From: Paracoccaceae bacterium | GTDB lineage: Bacteria; Pseudomonadota; Alphaproteobacteria; Rhodobacterales; Rhodobacteraceae | DNA: 43,654 bases | Assembly (NCBI GenBank): GCA_002683685.1 | Contig: NYTV01000008.1 | Location: 1-43,654, forward strand | Direction: 5' to 3' | Part shown: positions 1-7,428 of the stretch, piece by piece | How positions within the stretch are numbered: position 1 is the first letter of the stretch | How the letters are laid out: every line of letters begins with the position of its first letter | The notes under the pieces: generated by a model | The model's database searches: none | Told to the model about the DNA's origin: nothing | What the model saw: only the letters and a program-made list of their open reading frames with translations | Position numbers and translations under genes: made by a program

Positions 1-1
1 T

Positions 2-220
2 CATTTTTGTGATAGAAAGAAAAACCCACATCCAAAATTTGATGAGCCAATCGTGACCACCAGATTAAAAGTTGAAAATAGAATATATGAAATATGCATA
101 AATTGCTGGGATGAGTTGGATACACTGGCAAAAAGTAAAGGCAAAGCTTTTAGTGAAATCATTAAAGAAAAAGAAAATATACGTCGGATGTTAATTAAGT
201 CGGACCTATTCACTGTCTAA
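2..220 (+). CDS. C-terminal part of an unknown AT-rich gene, cut by the left edge
   Basis: An open frame enters from the left edge and runs 72 codons to a TAA at 218-220, with no start codon except a late ATG. The visible protein begins HFCDRKK and contains a CINC pair, then a lysine-rich helical tail (AFSEIIKEKENIRRML). An HFC followed by CxxC suggests two cysteine pairs of a zinc ribbon, the first completed just outside the window; this is inference. Codons are strikingly A/T-rich compared with the rest of the window, which suggests recent transfer. It ends 27 nt before a tRNA-Arg gene, a common integration target. I do not recognise the family. The opposite strand is also open over 1-213, but the plus frame has the more protein-like composition. 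Confidence 0.5.
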   Translation, partial: HFCDRKKNPHPKFDEPIVTTRLKVENRIYEICINCWDELDTLAKSKGKAFSEIIKEKENIRRMLIKSDLFTV

Positions 221-247
221 TAACTATAGTAATCAAGCCTTATCAAT

Positions 248-324
248 GACTCAGTGGCTCAACTGGATAGAGCAGCCCCCTCCTAAGGGGCAGGTTGCAG
301 GTTCGAATCCTGCCTGGGTCACCA
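248..324 (+). tRNA. tRNA-Arg (anticodon CCU)
   Basis: A full cloverleaf can be folded: acceptor GACTCAG/CTGGGTC (one T-G pair), D stem GCTC/GAGC, anticodon stem GCCCC/GGGGC around the loop CTCCTAA (anticodon CCT), T stem GCAGG/CCTGC around TTCGAAT, discriminator A and an encoded CCA at 322-324. It decodes AGG, a rare codon in such genomes. Its left flank is AT-rich, so it could border an integrated element, although integrases normally use the 3' end of the tRNA, which here faces ordinary-looking DNA. Confidence 0.95.
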
Positions 325-380
325 GCGGCTTGGTTATTTATAGTTTTGGTGCTTGGGGATGTGCCGAGATGCCGTGGGGA

Positions 381-707
381 TTATGAGTTCTGGAGCGTCT
401 TTTCGATATGGGCCTCCAGCCCGTCAAGATCGAGCGGATTAAAATGACCGAATCCTTGCATCCAGGCCCAGGCGGCTTGCATGGCATCGGGATCGACTTT
501 GCACCATTTCACTCGGCCGCGGCGCTCTTGTTGGATCAGTCCGGCGTTGCTTAGCACACTTAAATGTTTGGAGATCGCCGCCAAAGACATCTCAAAAGGT
601 TCCGCCACATCTGTCACAGCCATGTCATCTTCTAGCAACAAGGTGAGGATCTGCCGTCTTGTGGGGTCGGAGAGGGCGGAGAAGATGAGATCAAGAGAGG
701 CGGCCAT
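381..707 (-). CDS. ArsR-family winged-helix transcriptional regulator
   Basis: This 108-residue protein has the ArsR/SmtB fold: an opening helix with SALSDPTRRQIL near residues 10-20, the HTH around residues 38-60 (EMSLAAISKHLSVLSNAGLI) and a wing (QQERRGRVKWCKVD). There is no cysteine metal box (ELCVCDL type), so metal sensing is unlikely. It resembles the ArsR proteins that usually sit before an AHSA1/SRPBCC-domain gene, but no such partner lies downstream: the next gene is the tRNA-Arg in the opposite direction. A perfect 6+6 bp palindrome lies 31 bp upstream of the start and is its likely own operator. It is divergent from the atp operon, with 226 bp between them. Family assignment is secure; target genes are unknown. 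Confidence 0.9.
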   Translation of the reverse strand: MAASLDLIFSALSDPTRRQILTLLLEDDMAVTDVAEPFEMSLAAISKHLSVLSNAGLIQQERRGRVKWCKVDPDAMQAAWAWMQGFGHFNPLDLDGLEAHIEKTLQNS

Positions 708-738
708 TACCTAACTGATACCCAAAGCGCTGCGATCG

Positions 739-754
739 TCAACCGAATGGTTGA
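739..754. promoter_or_regulatory. Palindrome TCAACC-gaat-GGTTGA, candidate ArsR operator
   Basis: A perfect inverted repeat with a 4-nt spacer lies between the ArsR gene (minus) and atpI (plus), at the distance expected for an operator over the regulator's own promoter. ArsR dimers bind 12-2-12-like palindromes. The assignment is inference from position and symmetry. Confidence 0.5.
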
Positions 755-933
755 ATATCCTTTTTGATGCGATTTGCCCGCTTTGGGCCTGCCTTGTCAT
801 TGGTGATAGGAGTGAAATTTTTTAAAAAAAATTAAAACAATAACTTAAATGAAGATCTGGCCTGCAAACTGGAATTGACTCTGCCGGCAGAGGCGACTAA
901 GCCCTGCGCAACACTCTTACACAGGGGGTTTAT

Positions 934-1257
934 GTGCCGACGCCAGATCCGCAGAAGCTCACAGAGCTCGAGAATCGCATTGCGAGGATGAAGGCTGCGA
1001 CGGCACCGAAACCTGCAAAAGAGGAACACTATACAATGGCCAATATGGCGTGGCGTATGGTGATAGAATTGGTGGCGGGTATCGTCATTGGATTTGGGAT
1101 TGGGTACGGCCTGGACTGGCTGATTGGCACACTGCCAATTTTCCTGATCTTGTTTACAGGTTTGGGCTTTGTGGCCGGTGTGCGCACGATGATGCGCACG
1201 GCCCAGGAAGTTCAAAACATGCACATGGCGCGAGCCGCAGACGAAAAAGAGGGTTAA
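934..1257 (+). CDS. atpI: ATP synthase accessory protein I (AtpI)
   Basis: This 107-residue protein is the first gene of the F0 operon. A charged N-terminus (residues 1-38) is followed by two membrane helices, about 42-65 and 68-88, joined by a short loop (GLDWLIGT), which is the AtpI/Gene1 layout. AtpI helps assemble the c-ring and may take part in Mg2+ supply; it is not a stoichiometric part of the enzyme. The GTG start at 934 is chosen because AGGGGG at 923-928 lies 5 nt before it; an ATG at 932 is out of frame. The 226 bp upstream contain an A/T-rich tract at about 815-845, but no promoter I could place with confidence. atpB follows after 4 nt. Confidence 0.9.
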   Translation: MPTPDPQKLTELENRIARMKAATAPKPAKEEHYTMANMAWRMVIELVAGIVIGFGIGYGLDWLIGTLPIFLILFTGLGFVAGVRTMMRTAQEVQNMHMARAADEKEG

Positions 1258-1261
1258 GACC

Positions 1262-2044
1262 TTGGCAACAGAAACACATGGCGAAGCAGAAGCCGGCCTC
1301 GTATTTCATCCCATGGATCAATTTCAGGTAACACCATTGTTTGGTGCCGGCCCGGTGGAATGGTTTACGATCACCAACGCGACGCTGTGGATGGGTCTCT
1401 CAATTTTGGTAATCTTTGTAATTTTGGTTTTGGGAGCCCGCGGCCGGGCTTTGGTTCCAACACGCAGTCAGTCGATCGCAGAGTTGGCATATGGCTTTAT
1501 CTACAAGATGGTTGAAGACGTGACCGGCAAAGATGGCGTTGCATACTTTCCGTACATAATGACACTGTTCATGTTCATTGTCGTTGCTAACTTCCTCGGC
1601 CTTCTTCCGATGGCGTTTACCACCACAAGCCACATTGCAGTAACAGCCGTAATGGCTATGGCAGTATTTCTAGCGGTGACCGTTCTGGGGTTTGTAAAAA
1701 ATGGTTTTGGATTTCTCAGCGTATTTTGGATTTCATCTGCGCCGCTCATCCTGCGCCCAATTCTGGCGCTGATTGAAGTGATCTCTTACTTCGTGCGCCC
1801 TGTAAGTCACTCCATTCGTTTAGCTGGCAACATGATGGCGGGTCACGCTGTTATTAAAGTGTTCGCAGCGTTTGCGCCTCTGGTTCTTATTTCGACGGGT
1901 ATTGGACTGGTAGTGACACCGCTGTCGATCCTGGCGATTACAGCTATATATGCACTAGAAGTGCTTGTTTCCTTCATCCAGGCATATGTGTTTGCAATTC
2001 TGACCTGTGTGTATTTGCGGGATGCACTGCATCCGCACCACTAA
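1262..2044 (+). CDS. atpB: F0F1 ATP synthase subunit a
   Basis: This 260-residue polytopic subunit forms the proton half-channels next to the c-ring. The essential arginine is visible as R186 in [13 protein letters not shown]; about five hydrophobic helices follow the N-terminal HPMDQF segment typical of alphaproteobacterial subunit a. The start is TTG at 1262, preceded by AGAGGG (1248-1253) at 8-nt spacing; the alternative ATG at 1313 would remove the conserved FHPMDQF lead and has no better ribosome site. Length and C-terminus ([19 protein letters not shown]) are normal. Confidence 0.96.
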   Translation: MATETHGEAEAGLVFHPMDQFQVTPLFGAGPVEWFTITNATLWMGLSILVIFVILVLGARGRALVPTRSQSIAELAYGFIYKMVEDVTGKDGVAYFPYIMTLFMFIVVANFLGLLPMAFTTTSHIAVTAVMAMAVFLAVTVLGFVKNGFGFLSVFWISSAPLILRPILALIEVISYFVRPVSHSIRLAGNMMAGHAVIKVFAAFAPLVLISTGIGLVVTPLSILAITAIYALEVLVSFIQAYVFAILTCVYLRDALHPHH

Positions 2045-2080
2045 AGCGTGAGCTTCAACTTATCTATTTTAAATGAAATC

Positions 2081-2098
2081 AAGGAGACTATGAAATGA
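2081..2098 (+). promoter_or_regulatory. atpE ribosome binding site with two-codon upstream ORF
   Basis: AAGGAG at 2081-2086 serves the atpE ATG at 2095 (8 nt spacing). Between them lies a minimal ORF, ATG-AAA-TGA at 2090-2098, whose stop overlaps the atpE start. The first ATG is only 3 nt from the Shine-Dalgarno, so 2095 is taken as the real start. A coupling role is possible but unproven. Confidence 0.5.
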
Positions 2099-2331
2099 CG
2101 GGCGATATTGTACAAATGGGTGCTTACATTGGTGCTGGCTTGGCATGTACTGGCATGGGCGGTGCAGCCGTTGGTGTTGGTCATGTTGTTGGCAACTTCA
2201 TATCGGGTGCACTGCGCAACCCTTCTGCCGCCGGTGGCCAAACTGCAACGATGTTCATTGGTATTGCGTTTGCAGAAGCTTTGGGGATTTTCTCATTCCT
2301 CGTCGCTCTGCTGCTGATGTTCGCAGTATAA
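2095..2331 (+). CDS. atpE: F0F1 ATP synthase subunit c
   Basis: This 78-residue hairpin of two membrane helices forms the rotor ring. Helix 1 carries the glycine-rich packing motif ([17 protein letters not shown], residues 13-29), the polar loop is RNPSA (41-45), and the proton-carrying carboxylate is E61 in AFAEALGIF. There is no Na+-binding signature next to it (no Q in helix 1, no ES pair), so H+ is the expected coupling ion. The sequence closely resembles that of Rhodobacter subunit c. It is read from a strong ribosome site, as expected for the most abundant F0 subunit. Confidence 0.97.
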   Translation: MTGDIVQMGAYIGAGLACTGMGGAAVGVGHVVGNFISGALRNPSAAGGQTATMFIGIAFAEALGIFSFLVALLLMFAV

Positions 2332-2402
2332 TCTTTCCTTTCCCTAAGGTTCTGGGGCCTCATTGAGGCCCTGGTTCGCCCTCAGGTATTGGAGGAATTA
2401 AT

Positions 2403-2942
2403 ATGGCAACACAGACAACAGATGTGGGTCAAGCCGTGGGCGGTGCTGCAAAAGTAGGCATGCCACAGCTAGATTTTTCGACCTTCTCGAACCAAATCTT
2501 TTGGTTGATCATAACGCTTGTTGTGATCTACTTTATCTTGTCGCGCATTGCCCTGCCGCGTATCGGTGGTGCTTTGGCGGATCGCGCTGGCACGATCACG
2601 AATGATCTGGCTGAAGCGGAAGACTTGAAGAGCCAAGCGCTTGCGGCTGAAGAGGCCTATGAAAAAGCGCTCGCTGATGCACGTGCTGAGGCCCAGAATA
2701 TCAACGTCTTAATGCGCGCTGAGATTCAGGGTCAGCTGGACGAAGAATTGGCCAAGGCCGATGCTCAGATCTCTGGCCGGACAAAAGAAGCGGCAGCAGA
2801 GCTGGCTGAAATTCGCAACGCGGCGAAAGCTAATGTGAAAGTTGTCGCCAAAGCAGTCGCAAAAGAAATCGTTGCAGCGTTGGGCGGTAAGGCAGATGCC
2901 AAAACCGTGACAGCCGCCGTGACTGAACGGATGAAAGGCTAA
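2403..2942 (+). CDS. atpF': F0F1 ATP synthase subunit b'
   Basis: This 179-residue protein has one membrane helix (about residues 30-50, ending in the LPRIGGALADR turn) followed by a long alanine/glutamate-rich coiled coil. It pairs with subunit b (next gene, 3 nt gap) as a heterodimeric peripheral stalk, an arrangement seen in photosynthetic and many alphaproteobacterial lineages. An extended N-terminus before the helix (residues 1-25) is usual for b' in this group. The start is supported by GGAGG about 6 nt upstream. The split into two different b genes is itself a taxonomic clue. Confidence 0.93.
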   Translation: MATQTTDVGQAVGGAAKVGMPQLDFSTFSNQIFWLIITLVVIYFILSRIALPRIGGALADRAGTITNDLAEAEDLKSQALAAEEAYEKALADARAEAQNINVLMRAEIQGQLDEELAKADAQISGRTKEAAAELAEIRNAAKANVKVVAKAVAKEIVAALGGKADAKTVTAAVTERMKG

Positions 2943-2945
2943 GAC

Positions 2946-3503
2946 ATGAGATATCTCTCAGTCCTATTGTTGACAGTTTTGGCCTCACCGGCGCTTGCTG
3001 CCAGTGGACCGTTTTTCTCACTCCATAATACCGACTTCGTGGTCACAGTAGCGTTTATTGGCTTTGTGGCTTTGGTTCTGTATCTTGGTGTGCCTAAAAT
3101 GCTTGGCAAGATTTTGGACGCCCGCGCGGACGGTATTCGCTCAGAGCTGGAAGAAGCCCGTTCTCTGCATGAAGAGGCGAAGGCTCTGCTGGCCTCTTAT
3201 GAGAAAAAGCAAGCTGAAGTCCAAGCGCAAGCCGACAGGATTGTGGAGGCCGCGCGCGTAGAGGCTGCTGCGGCGGCCGAGCAGGCCAAGGCTGACATCA
3301 AAAACTCTGTTGCGCGCCGCATGGTTGCTGCGGAGGAGCAAATTGCATCCGCTGAAGCCGCAGCGATCAAAGATGTGCGTGACGAAGCGATAATTGTGGC
3401 TGTGGCTGCAGCCCGTGGCATCATCGAAAATCAAATGACTGAGGCCGATGGAAATGGTTTGATTGACGATGCCATTGAACAGGCTGGCTCAAAGCTAAAC
3501 TAG
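2946..3503 (+). CDS. atpF: F0F1 ATP synthase subunit b
   Basis: This 185-residue peripheral stalk subunit begins with a signal-peptide-like stretch (residues 1-19, LLLTVLASPALAAS), then a membrane helix at about 30-48 and the conserved LGKILDARADGI turn, followed by a long coiled coil rich in A, E and K. The N-terminal extra hydrophobic segment is known in b subunits of Rhodobacter-type ATP synthases. It is the last gene of the operon, followed after about 17 nt by a rho-independent terminator. The F1 genes (atpHAGDC) are not in the window, as usual for alphaproteobacteria. Confidence 0.93.
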   Translation: MRYLSVLLLTVLASPALAASGPFFSLHNTDFVVTVAFIGFVALVLYLGVPKMLGKILDARADGIRSELEEARSLHEEAKALLASYEKKQAEVQAQADRIVEAARVEAAAAAEQAKADIKNSVARRMVAAEEQIASAEAAAIKDVRDEAIIVAVAAARGIIENQMTEADGNGLIDDAIEQAGSKLN

Positions 3504-3520
3504 CTGGTTATGTTAATTGA

Positions 3521-3554
3521 AAAAAAGCCCGGGGTTCGAACCTCGGGCTTTTTT
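3521..3554 (+). terminator. Rho-independent terminator of the atp operon
   Basis: An 8-bp stem GCCCGGGG/CCTCGGGC (one G-T pair) around the loop TTCGAA is preceded by six A and followed by six T. The A-stem-T symmetry makes it usable in both directions, so it may also end the convergent regulator transcript. Confidence 0.92.
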
Positions 3555-3600
3555 GTGCAGCGCGGTATCTGCGCTGTATGCTCTTTTGGAAGAGGGGCTT

Positions 3601-4371
3601 TTAGGAGCGGTCTAGCGCATGAGAAAAGCGCAGCTTGGCGACCTCTTCATTTTTGTTGGCGCGCTCCTGTTCTTTCAAAACGCCACTGACGAAATCCAAG
3701 TGGAGATGCACCGCTTGCCTTGCTGCATCTGGGTTGCGTGATTGGATCGCATCATTGATTGCACCATGTTGTTCCAGCAGTTGCGACCGGCCACTCTTTT
3801 GTCGAAATGTTGCCTTGCGATTGTAAAACACTCCGGTCTGGAGCAGATCATACATCGAGCGCATCATATGAAGCATCACCACATTATGCCCCGCTTCGCA
3901 GATCGACATGTGAAACTGAGCATCTAATCGCGCCTCTTCGTCTGATGAGCGCTTGGATTGTGCCGCCTCCATTTTCTTGTAAATGGTGTTGATGACCTTG
4001 AGGTCCGTATCAGATCCGATGCGGGCGGCGCGTTCTGCGGCCAGGCCTTCCAAATCTTTGCGAAATGCCAGATAGTCGTAAACCGCTTCATCATGGGTTG
4101 AAAACAACCGCATGAGCGCCGGGGAAAAGGCAGAGCCTAAAACCTCTGCCACGAAAATTCCTGCGCCTGCGCGCGCCGTAAGAAGCCCAGCTTGCTGTAA
4201 CTCACTCAGGGCCTCCCGAAGCGAGGGGCGCGATACAGCCAGCTTTTCCGCAAGTTCTCGCTCTGAGGGCAAGCGTTCACCTGGTCGCAAAATTCCGCGC
4301 AGGATAAGCTGTTCAACTTGCCGAACAACGGATTTTGACAATTTTTCGGAATCAATTTTTTGAAACGGCAT
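3601..4371 (-). CDS. FadR/GntR-family regulator (PdhR/LldR/GlcC-like)
   Basis: This 256-residue protein has an N-terminal winged helix (residues about 10-75; LRPGERLPSERELAEKLAVS, then the recognition helix SRPSLREALSELQQAG) and a C-terminal all-helical FCD domain (about 95-235) with the usual metal-ligand pattern: D and H in LDAQFHMSICEAGH, H in LEQHGAI and H in HLHLD. FCD proteins bind small carboxylates. An inverted repeat TTGGTCA-N7-TGACCA lies 15 bp upstream, and the same pattern with the same spacing sits on the glcD promoter at 23.1 kb. I therefore infer self-control and control of glycolate oxidase (a GlcC-like role). The effector (glycolate, lactate or pyruvate) cannot be read from sequence. 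It is convergent with the atp operon. Confidence 0.9.
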   Translation of the reverse strand: MPFQKIDSEKLSKSVVRQVEQLILRGILRPGERLPSERELAEKLAVSRPSLREALSELQQAGLLTARAGAGIFVAEVLGSAFSPALMRLFSTHDEAVYDYLAFRKDLEGLAAERAARIGSDTDLKVINTIYKKMEAAQSKRSSDEEARLDAQFHMSICEAGHNVVMLHMMRSMYDLLQTGVFYNRKATFRQKSGRSQLLEQHGAINDAIQSRNPDAARQAVHLHLDFVSGVLKEQERANKNEEVAKLRFSHALDRS

Positions 4372-4385
4372 GCATCCCCCATAGG

Positions 4386-4405
4386 TTGGTCAAATTAGAT
4401 GACCA
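4386..4405. promoter_or_regulatory. Inverted repeat TTGGTCA-N7-TGACCA, candidate FadR-type operator
   Basis: TTGGT (4386-4390) and ACCA (4402-4405) are separated by 11 nt with an AT-rich core, 15 bp before the regulator's start codon. TGGTCA/TGACCA pair perfectly. TTGGT...ACCAA half-sites are known for the PdhR/LldR/FadR group, although usually with a shorter spacer. The match to 23133-23157 supports a specific protein site. Confidence 0.6.
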
Positions 4406-4493
4406 GTCTACGGAAAGCAACCGTCATCGCGAGAAGCGGCGTTGCGTTACTTCAGCCAGGCGGCGGCGCGCAGCCGCGTGATTTGAGGCCAGG

Positions 4494-5153
4494 TTACAGG
4501 TTTGGTCGGATCACAATTTCCACCCGGCGGTTCTGGGCACGGCCGGTGGCAGAGAGATTGCTGGCCACGGGTTCCCCCTCGCCGCGCCCAAATGTGCGCA
4601 AGCGTACGGGTGGCACGCCATTGGTCATCAAGACGTCCGCCACTGCATTTGCACGACGTTGCGACAGCGCTTGGTTGTAGTTGGCGCTCCCGGTGTTGTC
4701 CGTATGACCTTCAATCAAGATGGTGGAATCTGGATAGGCCTGTAAATTGCCGGCCACAACGCCCAAGTCGCGGCGCAAGTCACTGCGCACAGCGGCGCTA
4801 TCCAAGGCAAATAGAATATCCTGTGGCATCGTGACGATGAGCTCGGAGCCAGTGTTTGTAATGTCGACTTGATCATTGTTCAGATCCCGGCGCAAATCAG
4901 CTGCTTGTTGATCCAGAGTTTGACCAATTGCATTACCGGCCGTCGCGCCGACAATAGCACCAATAATTGCCCCCTTTTTGCGGTCATCTTTGCTCGACAT
5001 CTCCATGCCAGCGATGGCGCCAATCATACCGCCCATGATCGTACCTGCGGTGGTGTTATCACCTGGTTTGCTATTGGCCGCGCTCTCTGGCGTGACGCAT
5101 CCTGTGAGAACAACCAACGCGGATCCGACGAGTGCAGAAGATAAAAGTTTCAT
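4494..5153 (-). CDS. OmpA-family outer-membrane lipoprotein (YiaD-like)
   Basis: This 219-residue protein carries a lipoprotein signal with lipobox LTGC (C19), then two glycine-zipper stretches (GGMIGAIAG about residues 41-49 and GAIIGAIVGATAGNAIG about 61-77), and an OmpA peptidoglycan-binding domain at about 105-217 with the core motif EGHTDNTGS and the arginine pair in QNRRVEI. The C-terminal domain should bind meso-diaminopimelate in the wall, tying the outer membrane to peptidoglycan. It resembles E. coli YiaD in layout. It is divergent from nth with a 180-bp spacer. Confidence 0.92.
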   Translation of the reverse strand: MKLLSSALVGSALVVLTGCVTPESAANSKPGDNTTAGTIMGGMIGAIAGMEMSSKDDRKKGAIIGAIVGATAGNAIGQTLDQQAADLRRDLNNDQVDITNTGSELIVTMPQDILFALDSAAVRSDLRRDLGVVAGNLQAYPDSTILIEGHTDNTGSANYNQALSQRRANAVADVLMTNGVPPVRLRTFGRGEGEPVASNLSATGRAQNRRVEIVIRPNL

Positions 5154-5219
5154 GGTGGGTTCCTCATATCAGGTCAAATTATTGCAGCATGTTATTATGC
5201 GAGAATTTCCATCTTTGCG

Positions 5220-5234
5220 CAATTCACGGAATTG
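5220..5234. repeat. Short palindrome CAATTC-acg-GAATTG
   Basis: A perfect 6+6 bp inverted repeat with a 3-nt spacer sits in the divergent spacer between the OmpA-like gene and nth. The stem is AT-rich and no run of T follows, so it is more like a protein site than a terminator. No regulator is assigned. Confidence 0.3.
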
Positions 5235-5333
5235 TGTTGCGGCAAGGCTTCGCTCATAAATTGCGGATTATGTGCAAAAACACGCCAAGAAATTTTGGTT
5301 TAGTTTTGCGCAAATTTTTCATATAGATCTGCC

Positions 5334-5978
5334 ATGGCAAAACAACTCCCCTATCCGGTTATGCGCGAAATCTTCTCGCGGTTTGAAAATAGCGAAGCTG
5401 AACCAAAGGGGGAGCTCAATCATGTGAACGCCTACACGCTCGTGGTGGCCGTGGCTCTTTCGGCGCAGGCGACAGATAAGGGCGTCAACAAAGCCACAGA
5501 GGCCCTGTTTAAAATCGTAGATACACCTCAAAAAATGCTGGATTTCGGTGAGGAGGGGTTGATCGACCATATTAAGACCATCGGCCTTTATAAGACCAAA
5601 GCCCGCAATGTGATGAAGATGGCGCAGATTTTGGTGGAAGAGTTTGGGGGCGAGGTGCCTAATTCACGGGCCGCCCTGCAAAGCCTACCAGGGGTTGGAC
5701 GTAAAACTGCAAATGTCGTGTTGAATATGTGGTGGCAGCAGCCGGCACAGGCGGTGGATACGCATATTTTTCGGGTGGGAAACCGCGCGGGCATTGCGCC
5801 GGGCAAAACGGTTGATCAGGTTGAACGGGCGATTGAAGACAATGTGCCTGCGGATTTTCAGTTGCATGCACATCATTGGTTGATATTGCATGGGCGTTAT
5901 ATTTGTGTCGCGCGAAACCCCAAATGCCGCGCCTGCATTATCAGTGATTTATGCCAATTTGAGGAGAAAACTCAGTGA
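5334..5978 (+). CDS. nth: Endonuclease III (DNA glycosylase/AP lyase)
   Basis: This 214-residue base-excision repair enzyme removes oxidised pyrimidines and cuts at abasic sites. The helix-hairpin-helix LPGVGRKTANVVLN holds the catalytic lysine (about K124), and the catalytic aspartate is in VDTHIFRVGNR (about D142), 18 residues later as in E. coli Nth. The C-terminal 4Fe-4S cluster ligands are present with the standard C-x6-C-x2-C-x5-C spacing. The stop TGA overlaps the GTG start of the following kinase, so the two are translationally coupled. Confidence 0.97.
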   Translation: MAKQLPYPVMREIFSRFENSEAEPKGELNHVNAYTLVVAVALSAQATDKGVNKATEALFKIVDTPQKMLDFGEEGLIDHIKTIGLYKTKARNVMKMAQILVEEFGGEVPNSRAALQSLPGVGRKTANVVLNMWWQQPAQAVDTHIFRVGNRAGIAPGKTVDQVERAIEDNVPADFQLHAHHWLILHGRYICVARNPKCRACIISDLCQFEEKTQ

Positions 5979-6967
5979 GCAAAGCCTATCAGGTGGTTGG
6001 TATTGGAAATGCCGTGTCAGACGTTATTACGACCAGTAGCGATGAATTTTTGGCTGAACACTGGGTTGAAAAGGGTATCATGCAGTTGGTTGACCAGACG
6101 CGCGCTGAAGCGCTCTTTGCGGCGATGGACAGTCGAACAGATGCCCCTGGTGGATCTGTGGCCAACACGATTGCGGGTCTGGGATCTTTGGGCCTTCGCA
6201 CGGCGTTTATCGGTCGGGTTGCTGATGATGATTTGGGTCTCTCCTACGCTTTGGCCATGCACACAGAGGGCACGGATTTTCCGAACTCGCCGGTGCGCAA
6301 TGCCGATCTTCCAACGTCACGTTCCATGATTTTCGTATCGCCCGATGGTGAGCGTTCGATGAATACCTATCTTGGAATTTCATCAGAGTTGGGACCGGAA
6401 GATGTGCCCGATTCAGTGCTCGCCGACTGTGAAATTTTGTTTCTTGAGGGGTATCTGTTTGATAAGGCTCCGGGTAAGGAGGCGTTTCGCAAGGCTGCAT
6501 CGCTGGCGCGACAATCTGGGGCGCGGGCTGGAATTTCGCTGTCGGATCCATTTTGTGTGGATCGACATCGCGATGACTTTCGCGCGTTGGTGTGCGGCCC
6601 GTTGGACTTTTTCCTATGCAATGAGGATGAGCTAAAATCGCTGTATCGAACTGATGACTTGGCGCAAGCGCTCAAAATGGGGGTTACGGATTGTGATTTG
6701 GTTGTGTGCACGCGCTCCGCGCAGGGCGTGTCGATATGCAAGGGAGATGAGCGATGGGATGTGCCGGTTATCCCGGTGATCCCAGTGGATGCCACAGGCG
6801 CTGGTGATCAATTTGCCGCTGGCTTTCTTTATGGGGTGGTACAGGGGTTTGATTTTCCGACCTGCGGCAAGATTGGTGGCATCGCCGCTGGAGAGGTGAT
6901 CAGCCATATCGGTCCGCGCCCAGCCAGTTCTATCGCTGAAATTCTCAGAAAGCAGGGCATTATTTAA
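5975..6967 (+). CDS. PfkB-family kinase, probably adenosine kinase
   Basis: This 330-residue sugar/nucleoside kinase of the ribokinase fold has the N-terminal GGSVANTIAGLGSLG motif (about residues 57-71) and the C-terminal signature VDATGAGDQFAAGFLYG with the catalytic aspartate (about D275). Homologues in alphaproteobacteria are usually named adenosine kinase, which would make AMP from adenosine; substrate cannot be proven from the motifs. The GTG start at 5975 overlaps the nth stop by 4 nt and is preceded by GAGGAG (5961-5966). It converges on the sulfotransferase remnant with 8 bp between the stops. Confidence 0.87.
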   Translation: MSKAYQVVGIGNAVSDVITTSSDEFLAEHWVEKGIMQLVDQTRAEALFAAMDSRTDAPGGSVANTIAGLGSLGLRTAFIGRVADDDLGLSYALAMHTEGTDFPNSPVRNADLPTSRSMIFVSPDGERSMNTYLGISSELGPEDVPDSVLADCEILFLEGYLFDKAPGKEAFRKAASLARQSGARAGISLSDPFCVDRHRDDFRALVCGPLDFFLCNEDELKSLYRTDDLAQALKMGVTDCDLVVCTRSAQGVSICKGDERWDVPVIPVIPVDATGAGDQFAAGFLYGVVQGFDFPTCGKIGGIAAGEVISHIGPRPASSIAEILRKQGII

Positions 6968-6975
6968 ACTGGCGT

Positions 6976-7428
6976 TTAGGTTCCGCTCAATTTTGCGTGA
7001 ATTTCAGAAAGATCAATCTCGCCAATGGGCATCTTATTGGTGGGATCTTCAAAACTATATTTGAACAGATCAAAATCACGTTTGAACATCTCATATACCA
7101 AATGCATCGACAGATCGTCAAAATACTCTTCCACCGGATGCGCGCGTTTGGGGCCGTGGCCTTCGCTTTCGTTGAACTTTGGAATGGTCTTCAAGTCGAC
7201 TTTATTGGGAGTTTCAATGGCGTCTAAAATCGTTTGCATTCCGTCATCGAATTTTTCGGTCCAAAAGATGTGATCATAGGTGCCGCCGTTGGCTACAAAA
7301 GTTGAGACATGGCCCGAGGTTGCTGACCAATGAATATCTGGATCCATTGGTTTGTGCCGGCAGACCATTGAAAAAATGTTGGACTTTGTCAAAAAGCGCC
7401 GAGATGTGGTGCGGTTTTGCTCAACCAC
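6976..7428 (-). pseudogene. Sulfotransferase C-terminal fragment (5' truncated)
   Basis: The open frame encodes 150 residues, but only the part after about residue 30 (from PDIHWSATSG) looks like a protein: it fits the C-terminal third of a sulfotransferase (PHW-type segment, a YDHIFWTEKF strand, and a closing FDDLSMHLVYEMFKRDFDLFKYSF motif similar to the Y-x-D-x-x-x-FgY end of the family). The N-terminal PAPS-binding part is missing. The first 30 residues lie opposite the start of the plus-strand glycosyltransferase fragment. I infer that the gene lost its 5' half in a deletion with a join near 7340. It could still be expressed as a small protein, but lacks the cofactor site. Confidence 0.55.

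Noticed and set aside
1..213. Minus-strand 70-residue frame at the left edge
   Set aside because: The plus-strand frame over the same DNA is open to the edge and has a cysteine-pair, charged composition typical of a real protein; the minus frame is hydrophobic and AT-driven.
3558..3576. CAGCGC-N7-GCGCTG hairpin as terminator of the FadR-type regulator
   Set aside because: There is no T run on the minus side; the A/T-flanked hairpin at 3521-3554 is the better terminator for both directions.
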